The notes below the pieces were generated by a model. That model was not told the origin of the DNA, searched no databases, and saw nothing but the letters and a program-made list of their open reading frames with translations. Shown one piece after another: positions 42,660-50,633 of a stretch of 64,000 nucleotides of DNA. Position 1 is the stretch's first letter; every line of letters starts with the position of its first letter. A program made the position numbers and the translations under genes. This stretch comes from an uncultured Rothia sp. Its GTDB lineage: Bacteria; Actinomycetota; Actinomycetes; Actinomycetales; Micrococcaceae. Location of the stretch: assembly GCA_946221065.1 (NCBI GenBank), contig CAMIIO010000001.1:1-64000 (forward strand), given 5' to 3'.

Positions 42660-44510
42660 ATGTCACGTGCAGTAGGTATTGACCTCGGTACGACCAACTC
42701 AGTAGTAGCTGTTCTTGAAGGTGGCGACCCCACCGTTATTGCGAACGCTGAGGGCGCTCGCACCACCCCTTCCGTTGTTGCATTCAGCAAGGACGGCGAG
42801 GTTTTGGTGGGTGACGTTGCAAAGCGTCAGGCTGTAACCAACGTTGATCGCACCATCGCTTCCGTGAAGCGCCACATGGGCACCAGCTGGACCACCGAAA
42901 TTGACGGCAAGAAGTACACACCGCAGGAAATCTCGGCTCGCACCCTCATGAAGCTCAAGGCAGACGCCGAGGCTTACTTGAACGACACCGTAACCGAGGC
43001 CGTTATCACCGTTCCCGCATACTTCAACGACGCCGAGCGTCAGGCAACCAAGGAAGCCGGCGAAATCGCAGGTTTGAACGTTCTGCGTATTGTCAACGAG
43101 CCCACCGCGGCTGCACTGGCTTACGGCCTAGAAAAGTCCAAGAAGGACGAGCTCGTTCTGGTTTACGACCTCGGTGGCGGTACGTTTGACGTCTCCCTGC
43201 TCGAAGTTGGTAAGGATGACGAAGACGGCTTCTCTACCATTCAGGTTCGCGCAACCTCCGGTGACAACCGCCTCGGTGGTGACGACTGGGATCAGCGCAT
43301 TGTTGACTGGTTGCTAGAGCAGGTCAAGTCCAAGTCCGGCGCAGACCTTTCTAAGGACAAGATTGCTCTACAGCGTCTGCGTGAGGCAGCCGAGCAGGCT
43401 AAGAAGGAACTCTCTTCTGCTTCCTCCACCAACATTTCGCTACAGTACCTCTCGGTAACCCCCGAAGGTCCTATTCACTTGGATGAGAAGCTAACCCGCG
43501 CTAAGTTCCAGGACATGACCCAGGATCTGCTGGATCGCACCAAGAAGCCTTTTGAGGACGTTATTAAGGAAGCCGGCGTGAAGGTTTCCGAGATTGCCCA
43601 GGTAATTCTGGTTGGTGGCTCAACCCGTATGCCCGCCGTCGCTGAAATGGTGGCCAAGCTGACCGAAGGCCGTGAACCTTCCAAGGGCGTAAACCCCGAT
43701 GAGGTTGTGGCAATGGGTGCCGCTGTTCAGGCTGGCGTGCTGAAGGGCGACCGTAAGGACGTTCTGCTGATCGACGTTACCCCGCTGTCCCTGGGTATTG
43801 AAACCAAGGGTGGCGTGATGACCAAGCTCATCGAGCGCAACACCGCTATCCCCACCAAGCGCAGTGAAACCTTCACTACCGCTGAGGATAACCAGCCTTC
43901 AGTGTCGATTCAGGTATTCCAGGGTGAGCGTGAGTTCACACGCGATAACAAGAACCTGGGTACTTTCGAGCTGACCGGCATTGCCCCGGCTCCGCGTGGC
44001 GTTCCTCAGATTGAGGTCACTTTTGACATTGACGCCAACGGCATTGTGCACGTATCCGCTAAGGACAAGGGCACCGGTAAGGAACAGTCCATGACTATCA
44101 CCGGCGGTACTTCCTTGAGCGAGGAAGACATCGAGCGCATGGTCAAGGATGCCGAAGAGCACGCCGAGCAGGACAAGGCACGCCGTGAGGCAGCCGAGAC
44201 TCGCAACCAGGCTGAGACTTCCGCATACTCCATCGAGAAACTCATCAAGGAAAACGGTGACAAGCTCCCCGAGGACGTCAAGACCGAGGTTCAGGGCGAT
44301 GTTGACGCCGTCAAGGCAGCGCTGGAAGGCGATGACGACGACGCCGTCAAGGCAGCTTTTGAGAAGCTACAGCAGTCCCAGACCAAGCTGGGCGAGGCTA
44401 TCTACGCTTCCGCTCAGGCTGAGGCAGCTAATGCTGAGTCTGCTGGCTCCGATGATGACGACGTAGTAGATGCAGAAGTAATCGACGACGAAGACGAGAA
44501 GAAGAACTAA
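42660..44510 (+). CDS. dnaK: Chaperone DnaK (Hsp70)
   Basis: The ATP-dependent Hsp70 chaperone, 616 residues. GIDLGTTNS opens the nucleotide-binding domain, VYDLGGGTFDVS and LVGGSTRMPAV are its phosphate and adenosine motifs, and the substrate domain follows DVTPLSLGIETKGG. The C-terminus ends in acidic DDDDVVDAEVIDDEDEKKN. AAAGGAG precedes the ATG. It heads dnaK-grpE-dnaJ-hspR under HAIR control and is expected to be induced by heat when HspR is titrated. Confidence 0.98.
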   Translation: MSRAVGIDLGTTNSVVAVLEGGDPTVIANAEGARTTPSVVAFSKDGEVLVGDVAKRQAVTNVDRTIASVKRHMGTSWTTEIDGKKYTPQEISARTLMKLKADAEAYLNDTVTEAVITVPAYFNDAERQATKEAGEIAGLNVLRIVNEPTAAALAYGLEKSKKDELVLVYDLGGGTFDVSLLEVGKDDEDGFSTIQVRATSGDNRLGGDDWDQRIVDWLLEQVKSKSGADLSKDKIALQRLREAAEQAKKELSSASSTNISLQYLSVTPEGPIHLDEKLTRAKFQDMTQDLLDRTKKPFEDVIKEAGVKVSEIAQVILVGGSTRMPAVAEMVAKLTEGREPSKGVNPDEVVAMGAAVQAGVLKGDRKDVLLIDVTPLSLGIETKGGVMTKLIERNTAIPTKRSETFTTAEDNQPSVSIQVFQGEREFTRDNKNLGTFELTGIAPAPRGVPQIEVTFDIDANGIVHVSAKDKGTGKEQSMTITGGTSLSEEDIERMVKDAEEHAEQDKARREAAETRNQAETSAYSIEKLIKENGDKLPEDVKTEVQGDVDAVKAALEGDDDDAVKAAFEKLQQSQTKLGEAIYASAQAEAANAESAGSDDDDVVDAEVIDDEDEKKN

Positions 44511-44512
44511 TC

Positions 44513-45103
44513 ATGGCTGAAAACACCAACGAGCAGCAGGGTAAAGACCCTCTGGAAGACGCTTTCGCAGCGCCGTCCGCCGAAGGCCACCCCGACGCCG
44601 AAGGTGTATCCGAGGACGTTGCGGCAGAGAAAGAATCTGCCGCAACCTCCGAGGAAGCCGCGGCTGAGGAACCGGCTAACGAGCACGAAAAACTAGCCGC
44701 TGATCGTCTTGAGGACTTGCGCCGTTTGCAAGCTGAATTTACCAACTTCAAGAACCGCACGGTGAAGGAAAAAGAGCAGTTGCGTGAATACGTGACCGCT
44801 GATTTGGTGAACGCTTTGCTTCCGGTGCTGGACGACATCGACGCCGGTCGTAAGGCTGGCGATCTGGAAGAAGGCCCCTTCGCAGCTATTGCCAAGAAGT
44901 TTGAGGAAACCTTGAACAAACACGGCATGGTTCGCTACGGCGAAGTGGGGGATGCCTTTGATCCGAAGATTCACGAGGCGGTGCTTCAGCAGCCTACGAG
45001 CGAGGTGGAACCGGATCATGTGTCGCTGGTTCTGCGCCACGGCTACAGGGTTAATGACCGTGTGGTACGTACCGCTCAGGTTGCTGTTGCGGTAGCTGAG
45101 TAG
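44513..45103 (+). CDS. grpE: DnaK nucleotide-exchange factor GrpE
   Basis: A 196-residue exchange factor for DnaK. A long acidic Glu/Ala-rich head (1-58) precedes the coiled-coil segment LEDLRRLQAEFTNFKNRTVK. The beta domain ends in HEAVLQQPTSEVEPDHVSLV and LRHGYRVNDRVVRTAQVAVA, the family signature. The ATG is 2 bases after the dnaK stop, so the two are coupled. Confidence 0.96.
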   Translation: MAENTNEQQGKDPLEDAFAAPSAEGHPDAEGVSEDVAAEKESAATSEEAAAEEPANEHEKLAADRLEDLRRLQAEFTNFKNRTVKEKEQLREYVTADLVNALLPVLDDIDAGRKAGDLEEGPFAAIAKKFEETLNKHGMVRYGEVGDAFDPKIHEAVLQQPTSEVEPDHVSLVLRHGYRVNDRVVRTAQVAVAVAE

Positions 45104-45117
45104 ACACTGAGATTCAT

Positions 45118-45151
45118 GGGCGGGTTCGAGTTTTTCGGGCCCGCCCGTTTT
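45118..45151 (+). terminator. Possible attenuator between grpE and dnaJ
   Basis: GGGCGGG (45118-45124) pairs with CCCGCCC (45140-45146), followed by GTTTTCTC. It lies inside the chaperone operon and may reduce dnaJ-hspR transcription relative to dnaK-grpE. Confidence 0.7.
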
Positions 45152-45229
45152 CTCAAAAACTATAAATTTGAGAATCATTATTTTTAGACTTAACAGAGAA
45201 TTACCAACGCTTTTGAAAGGAGGCGTCAG

Positions 45230-46207
45230 ATGGCAAGTGAAAACTGGCTGAATCAAGACTTTTATAAGGTGCTGGGGGTTGCAGAAGATGCCTCCGATGC
45301 GGATATTAAAAAGGCGTATCGTAAGATGGCGCGAAAGTATCATCCGGATCAGCACCCCGGTGATGCGGCTGCCGAAAAGAAGTTCAAGGAAGTCTCCGAA
45401 GCCTACGATGTGCTCTCGGATAAGAAAGAGCGCGAAGAGTACGATCAGATTCGCAAGTATGGCGCGGCAGGTTTTGCCGGTCAGGGTGGATTCCCTGGAG
45501 GTGCTGGCGGGTTCCCCGGTGGCTTCCCGGGCGGTGCCGGTGGTTTCTCCGGCGGTGGGCAGAACATTAACGTGGAGGATTTGCTGGGTGGACTCTTTGG
45601 CGGTGGGGCCGGTGGCTTTGGCGGTCAGAGTGGCTTCAGTGGATTCCAGCAGGCTCCCCGCAAGGGTGTCAATGTGGAGGCTACCGCGAGCATTTCGTTC
45701 AAGGACTCGTTCCACGGCACCACGCTGAGCGTTAGTAATCCCGACGGCGGTAGCACTAAGGTGCGTATCCCCGCGGGAGTAAAGGACGGCCAAAAGCTTC
45801 GTATGCGCGGTAAGGGTCAGCGTGGTCCTGGCGGCAATGGTGATTTGATAGTGAAGGTTCAGGTGAGTGCTCACCCGGTGTTCGAGCGGGACGGCAACGA
45901 CGTCGTCATACACGTGCCGGTGACGCTTGCCGAGGCGGTAGAAGGTGCCGTGCTGGAAGTGCCTACCCCCGAGGGTAAAAACGTGAAGCTTCGCTTACAG
46001 GGTGCAGCTCCTGCCGGGCAGAAGTTGCGCGCTAAAGGCCGTGGTTTCAAGACGTCCAAGGGAACCGGCAACCTCATTGTGATTCCCGAGGTGGAGCTAC
46101 CGCAGAACCTTTCCGAAGAGGCTCTTGAAGCGTTCAAGAAGTTTGCCGAACTCGCTCCGCAAGGAGATGTTCGCGCAGACGTGATGGCTCAGGCGGCACG
46201 GTCATGA
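45230..46207 (+). CDS. dnaJ: DnaJ-family co-chaperone without zinc finger
   Basis: A 325-residue J-protein that stimulates DnaK ATPase activity. The J-domain has the HPD triad (38-40) in ARKYHPDQH. A Gly/Phe-rich linker with repeats of GGFPGGAGGF follows, then directly the two beta-barrel C-terminal domains. The four CxxCxGxG repeats of type A DnaJ are absent, so this is a type B (CbpA-like) protein, as is usual for the J gene in actinobacterial hspR operons. AAAGGAGG precedes ATG 45230. The stop overlaps the hspR start. Confidence 0.94.
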   Translation: MASENWLNQDFYKVLGVAEDASDADIKKAYRKMARKYHPDQHPGDAAAEKKFKEVSEAYDVLSDKKEREEYDQIRKYGAAGFAGQGGFPGGAGGFPGGFPGGAGGFSGGGQNINVEDLLGGLFGGGAGGFGGQSGFSGFQQAPRKGVNVEATASISFKDSFHGTTLSVSNPDGGSTKVRIPAGVKDGQKLRMRGKGQRGPGGNGDLIVKVQVSAHPVFERDGNDVVIHVPVTLAEAVEGAVLEVPTPEGKNVKLRLQGAAPAGQKLRAKGRGFKTSKGTGNLIVIPEVELPQNLSEEALEAFKKFAELAPQGDVRADVMAQAARS

Positions 46208-46641
46208 TGGCACTAGGTTCGGATCGTCCGGTCTTTGTGATTTCGGTGGCTGCCGAGCTTGCCGGAATGCACCCGCAGACTCTACGCCAGTATGACAGGT
46301 TGGGGTTGGTTGAGCCGTCCCGTGCCCCGGGTAAGGCGCGCCGGTATTCCCAGCACGACGTCGAGAAGTTGCAGGAGATTCAGCAGCTTTCGCAGGCGGG
46401 TGTCTCCCTAGAGGGTATTAAGCGTATTATGCGTATGCAGAACCGGATGGAAGAGATGGAAGCGCGGATGGATGAATTGCAGGAGGAGTTGGAGCGTGCT
46501 CACGCGAAGCTTGCCGAGTCTTCCCGTATCTTTGCCGCCGGTGCGCAGGGCGAGGTGGTGCATCTGGCTCGCGGTAAGCGTCCGGCGGCGCAGAATCGTT
46601 CGCAAGCGGTGGTGCTGTACCGCCCTCAGCGGAAGCGTTAG
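46204..46641 (+). CDS. hspR: Heat-shock repressor HspR (MerR family)
   Basis: A 145-residue MerR-type repressor. The winged helix has ISVAAELAGMHPQTLRQYDR and LGLVEPSRAPGKARRYSQHD. A coiled coil (NRMEEMEARMDELQEELERA) mediates dimerisation, and a basic tail ends the protein. It should bind the HAIR sites upstream of dnaK, with DnaK as co-repressor in the established model. It starts at ATG 46204, overlapping the dnaJ stop by 4 bases; ATG 46207 is an alternative. Confidence 0.96.
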   Translation: MMALGSDRPVFVISVAAELAGMHPQTLRQYDRLGLVEPSRAPGKARRYSQHDVEKLQEIQQLSQAGVSLEGIKRIMRMQNRMEEMEARMDELQEELERAHAKLAESSRIFAAGAQGEVVHLARGKRPAAQNRSQAVVLYRPQRKR

Positions 46642-46755
46642 GAAGTTTCCAGTGCTTCTCTCTGGACCCACGTAAGTACAAAGGGAATCGTTGCGCTTTG
46701 TCCCATGCGCCGTTTCTGTAACAAAAACGGTATCTTAGCCTGTGCCCGGTTGCTC

Positions 46756-47577
46756 TTACTTCCTGCGGTACGTTAGGTCGTGTGCCCGGCGTCCTGCCTC
46801 GCCCGCCTTGCGTTCAAAGGAAGTGAGCACGCGTCCTTCCCAGCGCGGCGCCCAGCCACCGGCAGGGTCTTCCTCGGTTGCCCCTTCACCCTGATGTAGG
46901 TTTTCAAAGGCGGAATGGGCGTCCAGAACATCGCGCATAACAATGGCGTATTCTTCCCAGTCGGTTGCCAAACGCCAGATTGCACCGGGCTTCAGAACAC
47001 GCGCCACTTTGTCGGCAAACTCGGTGGAGATCAGACGACGCTTGTGGTGGCGGGTTTTGTGCCAAGGATCTGGGAAGAAGACCCACAGCTCATCAATGGA
47101 ATCTTCGTCAAACATGTTATCTAGTAGCTCGGGGGCGTTTGCCTGAGCCACGCGCACGTTGTTCACGCCCTCGGACGCCATTTTGCGTAGCAGATCCGCG
47201 ATACCGGGGGTGTAAACCTCCACAGCGAGGAAATTGCGTTCGGGTTGTTCTGCGGCACGGTGAACAATCGCCTCACCCAGGCCGGAGCCAATCTCTACGG
47301 TCAGGGGAGCGGTGCGCCCAAAAACTTCTTCGGCGTCAAAGTGCGCTTCGGGAGCTACTGATGTGTCGGTGAGCAAGCGTGGTAAATCTAGGACGTGCGT
47401 AGGGGAGTACTCTTCCCAGGCTTTCAGACGGCGTCCGGTGAGTCGGTCGCCGCGGCGTACAAAGGAAAGCGGCTGGCGGTGAAATTTCTCGGGTGCCGGC
47501 TGAGCTGTCGGGTCTTCGCCTTCTGCGCGGGCGGCTTCCTTGGCGGTGAGGTCTGCTTTGTACTTGTTGGTTTCCAT
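46756..47577 (-). CDS. trmB: tRNA (guanine-N7-)-methyltransferase
   Basis: This enzyme methylates G46 of tRNA with S-adenosylmethionine. The SAM motif is VEIGSGLGEAIVHRA, FLAVEVYTPG is motif II, and the diagnostic TrmB segment is WVFFPDPWHKTRHHKRRL. The protein has 273 residues, including a polar N-terminal extension of about 60 residues common in actinobacteria. AAGGAG lies upstream of ATG 47577. It is a single gene divergent from the AGCS symporter. Confidence 0.95.
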   Translation of the reverse strand: METNKYKADLTAKEAARAEGEDPTAQPAPEKFHRQPLSFVRRGDRLTGRRLKAWEEYSPTHVLDLPRLLTDTSVAPEAHFDAEEVFGRTAPLTVEIGSGLGEAIVHRAAEQPERNFLAVEVYTPGIADLLRKMASEGVNNVRVAQANAPELLDNMFDEDSIDELWVFFPDPWHKTRHHKRRLISTEFADKVARVLKPGAIWRLATDWEEYAIVMRDVLDAHSAFENLHQGEGATEEDPAGGWAPRWEGRVLTSFERKAGEAGRRAHDLTYRRK

Positions 47578-47825
47578 AAGGGAGACTCCTTGGATAGTAA
47601 TCCGGCGCTAACGGAAACTCGAAAGTTACGCCGGGGTGAGTGCTTAGCTAAGTGTAGTCGAGATGATGACGTCGGGGCGCGTAGGAAAGATTTTGGCAGA
47701 ACCCCGTTACTTTACCTGGTAAGTAAATACGGCGTTCGATATGAGCTCTGACTGGCTGATTTGTGCTAGTGAGGTGCGTAAAAATACTGACAGGTTGTCG
47801 CCTAATATGCACTTGAGAAGAGAGA

Positions 47826-47845
47826 ATCAACTCACAAGAGTTGAT
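47826..47845. promoter_or_regulatory. Palindrome upstream of AGCS symporter
   Basis: ATCAACTC and GAGTTGAT form a perfect 8-bp inverted repeat around ACAA, in the otherwise gene-free 47578-48054 region. It could be an operator or a short RNA hairpin. It is not a HAIR site because the half-sites face the other way and the spacing differs. Confidence 0.4.
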
Positions 47846-48054
47846 ATTCACTCCAAAAATTTAGTAAGGTAGCTTTGCACTAAGGCTGTGTTAACACTCT
47901 ATGCAGGTTTCACACAGCTCTTTTTATGCCGAACGAACAAACTGCCGAGCATTTATCGAGAATAAAAAGTTCTCCAAGAAATTGCCCTCGCACCATTTCT
48001 TGCTTCGATTGCTCCGCAGCTACCATGTGCGAACACCTAGCAGTTCTGGAAACT

Positions 48055-49839
48055 ATGGATTTTTTACACGCTCTTCTTGCTCAAACACCACAAGTGGTGG
48101 CGACCTCGTCATTTGACGAGTGGCTCACCAACACCTTAGACACCCCGGTGACCTGGCTAGAGAATATCGTCTTTGCCGCGATCCCTGCCTTTGGCACCGA
48201 GTTGCCGATTCTGATTATGTGGCTCTTGGCGGCGTCGGTATTCTTTACCGTCTACCTGCGCTTTCAGCCGATTACCGGCGCTAAGCATTCAATTGACCTG
48301 ATTCGCGGTAAGTATTCTCGCCGCTCGGACCCCGGCGCGGTCACTAGCTTCCAAGCATTAGCTACCGAACTCTCCGGTACGGTGGGGCTGGGCAATATCG
48401 CCGGTGTGGCAATTGCTATTGCCGCCGGTGGCCCCGGTGCGGCGTTCTGGATTATTGTTGCCGGCTTCTTGGGTATGAGCTTCAAGATGGCAGAAGCTAC
48501 CTTGGGCGTGAAATACCGTGAAACGCGCGAAGACGGCACCATCATGGGTGGCCCCATGTACTACCTCAAGAACGGTTTAAAGGAAATCGGCTGGGCAAAA
48601 ACCGGTAAAACCCTTGCTATTCTTTACGCCGTATTCGCGCTCGTCGGTACTCTGGGTGCCGGTAACCTTTTCCAAGCAAACCAGGTGACCGCCATGATTA
48701 CCAGCTACGGCGAAGAGGGTAGTTTCCTGAGCCAGAACAACTGGGTTATCGGTATTATTATCGCCGTCATCGCTGGTTTGGTGATTCTGGGCGGTATTAC
48801 CTCCATTGCTAAGTGGACCTCTTTGCTTACCCCGGCGATGGCTATTATGTATGTTTTGGTAACGCTTGCCGTGCTGGTGGCAAACTTCTCCGCGTTGCCT
48901 CATGCTTTTGCCACGATCTTCACCGAGGCTTTTAGCCCCTCCGGTGTTGCTGGTGGTTTCTTGGGCGTGGCGATTATTGGTATTCAGCGTGCGCTGTTCT
49001 CTAACGCCGCCGGTGTGGGTACTGCTGGTTTTGCGCACTCTGTGGTGAAAACCCGCCGTCCGGCTACCGAGGGTTTCGTCGCCATGTGGGAGCCGTTCAT
49101 TGACTCGGTCATTATCTGTACCATGACGGCACTGGCTATTGTCTCTACCGGTGTTTACACCGATACCGAGGCGGACGGTATTACCCTGACCACCACCTCT
49201 TTTGCTACCGTCTCTAGCTGGTTCCCGTACTTGCTCACCGTGGCAGTAGTGCTCTTTGGGTTCTCTACAATCCTTTCCTACTCTTACTACGGTCAGCGTG
49301 CGGCGGCGTACCTCTTTGGCGAGACTAAGAAGGTGGAGACTGGTTACAACATCTTCTACTTGGTTGTTATCGTGATCGGTGCAACTATTTCTCTGGACAC
49401 CGTGGTGCGCTTCTCGGATGCCATGTTCTTCCTGATGACCTTCCCCAATATCTTGGGTATGTACTTCCTGGCTCGTATCTTGCGCCTGGAAATTGTGGGT
49501 CACAAGATTCGTGTGGATGCCGGTTCAGTGGTTCCCGAGCACGCCGATGAGCAGGTGGGCTTGCGTCACGTAGGTGAGGATGACGTCGCCCGCAAGGCTC
49601 GGGAGGTACGCGAGGTGATGGAAACTCAGGTGGCAACCGGTGCTATCCCGGTGGTTGCTTTGAACGAGTGGAAGTCTTCGGGCGAATCCCTGGAGGATGA
49701 ACAGTACAAGAAGGCTCGTGAGTTTGCTGAGGAATCAGAGCACTTTGAGATTGATGAAGAGGGCGCCATTGTGGCTAAGGAGGACGCTCCGGTAACTACC
49801 GGCCTTACTTCAACTCATCAGCCTCGTGAGGAACGCTAA
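48055..49839 (+). CDS. Sodium:alanine/glycine symporter (AGCS family)
   Basis: A sodium-coupled amino-acid importer of about 594 residues from ATG 48055. The hallmark FQALATELSGTVGLGNIAGVAIAIAAGGPGA and the downstream ITSIAKWTSLLTPAMA and FSNAAGVGTAGFAHS are AGCS signatures. A hydrophilic, Glu-rich C-terminal tail of about 110 residues extends beyond the usual end and is probably cytoplasmic. A frame back to ATG 47926 is open but codes for unlikely residues; ATG 48025 is another option. The long upstream region may be a leader. Confidence 0.92.
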   Translation: MDFLHALLAQTPQVVATSSFDEWLTNTLDTPVTWLENIVFAAIPAFGTELPILIMWLLAASVFFTVYLRFQPITGAKHSIDLIRGKYSRRSDPGAVTSFQALATELSGTVGLGNIAGVAIAIAAGGPGAAFWIIVAGFLGMSFKMAEATLGVKYRETREDGTIMGGPMYYLKNGLKEIGWAKTGKTLAILYAVFALVGTLGAGNLFQANQVTAMITSYGEEGSFLSQNNWVIGIIIAVIAGLVILGGITSIAKWTSLLTPAMAIMYVLVTLAVLVANFSALPHAFATIFTEAFSPSGVAGGFLGVAIIGIQRALFSNAAGVGTAGFAHSVVKTRRPATEGFVAMWEPFIDSVIICTMTALAIVSTGVYTDTEADGITLTTTSFATVSSWFPYLLTVAVVLFGFSTILSYSYYGQRAAAYLFGETKKVETGYNIFYLVVIVIGATISLDTVVRFSDAMFFLMTFPNILGMYFLARILRLEIVGHKIRVDAGSVVPEHADEQVGLRHVGEDDVARKAREVREVMETQVATGAIPVVALNEWKSSGESLEDEQYKKAREFAEESEHFEIDEEGAIVAKEDAPVTTGLTSTHQPREER

Positions 49840-49876
49840 GATCTAATCCCTCTATGTGAGAGGTCTGTAGGGTACG

Positions 49877-49914
49877 AAAAAGTGCGATGGGTATTTTGCC
49901 CATCGCACTTTTAA
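49877..49914. terminator. Bidirectional terminator after AGCS symporter
   Basis: AAAAAGTGCGATGGG pairs with CCCATCGCACTTTT around TATTTTG, between two convergent genes, with A and T runs on each side. Confidence 0.92.
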
Positions 49915-49934
49915 AATATGAATTCTAGGACTGG

Positions 49935-50342
49935 TTACTTGCGCTTGCGAGAGAAGAGTAGGCCAAGTCCGGCACCGAGCAATACGATGTTGTTGGCAAG
50001 GTGCTGTCCGTCCTGGGTGGGGCGAATGCCGTCTTCTTTGGTGTTTTCATCGTTGTTGAAGTACATGGTGAGTAGGCCTGAGGAGAAAGCGGTGAGACCC
50101 AATCCGGCGAGCTTGGTGGGGATGATGGGGCAGAGCAGTGCTGCACCGAGTGCGGTTTCGCTGTAGGCGAGGGACTTGCCGAAGGTGTTGGCGGAGAGCT
50201 TCTCGACGGCGGGTACGCCGGTTGCTGCCATGTCCTGTAGGAATGCGTAGGTGTCTTCACCTGCGCCGAGCTTGTCGATGCCGGAGTTGAGGATGAGCGC
50301 GCCGGAGGTGGCACGTAGAACGGTGTTGGATAGGAATGACAT
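49935..50342 (-). CDS. DoxX-family membrane protein
   Basis: A 135-residue protein with four hydrophobic helices and the DoxX opening LRATSGALILNSGIDKL. YSETALGAALLCPIIPTKLAG matches the middle of the family. The Lys/Arg end FSRKRK faces the cytoplasm. The function is not fixed; some DoxX proteins work with redox enzymes at the membrane. GGAGAAAAT precedes the ATG. Confidence 0.87.
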   Translation of the reverse strand: MSFLSNTVLRATSGALILNSGIDKLGAGEDTYAFLQDMAATGVPAVEKLSANTFGKSLAYSETALGAALLCPIIPTKLAGLGLTAFSSGLLTMYFNNDENTKEDGIRPTQDGQHLANNIVLLGAGLGLLFSRKRK

Positions 50343-50422
50343 ATTTTCTCCTTGCGTCGATTTTTGCTGTCAAGGTCATTATAGTACGCACAATAACTTT
50401 ACGAGTAAAGCATTTTTGGGAA

Positions 50423-50470
50423 GTGAAAAGGGTCACTGCTGTTTCACCTCATAGTGAAAAATATTTCACT
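50423..50470. promoter_or_regulatory. Clustered GTGAAA/TTTCAC palindromes upstream of the CycA-like gene
   Basis: AGTGAAA-N4-TTTCACT (50453-50470) is a perfect inverted repeat. GTGAAA (50423-50428) and TTTCAC (50442-50447) form a second, wider pair just upstream. They lie in the promoter region between the divergent DoxX gene and the permease gene, so an unknown repressor may bind here. Confidence 0.5.
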
Positions 50471-50633
50471 TTGCTTTTCTGATGAACTTTTGTTGAAAAG
50501 ATGAATAATTTTCGACTACTCTGAATGTAATTGCTGCCACGTGCAGGATGTATTTCTTTTTCCAGGATTCCTAACCCTGCGAAGAGTAAACATCACAGTA
50601 ACTGCACTGGCTCCAAACACGCTGGAGGATCAC

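Noticed and set aside
44693..45913. 406-codon open frame on the minus strand across grpE and dnaJ
   Set aside because: It covers two highly conserved chaperone genes and the gap between them, and its translation has no recognisable domain.
47826..47845. HAIR (HspR) site upstream of the AGCS symporter
   Set aside because: The half-sites CAACTC and GAGTTG point the opposite way and are 4 bases apart, not 7, so they do not fit HspR.
48577..49503. 308-codon open frame on the minus strand inside the AGCS symporter gene
   Set aside because: The translation is a low-complexity His/Gly/Asn-rich sequence, typical of the antisense of a membrane-protein gene.
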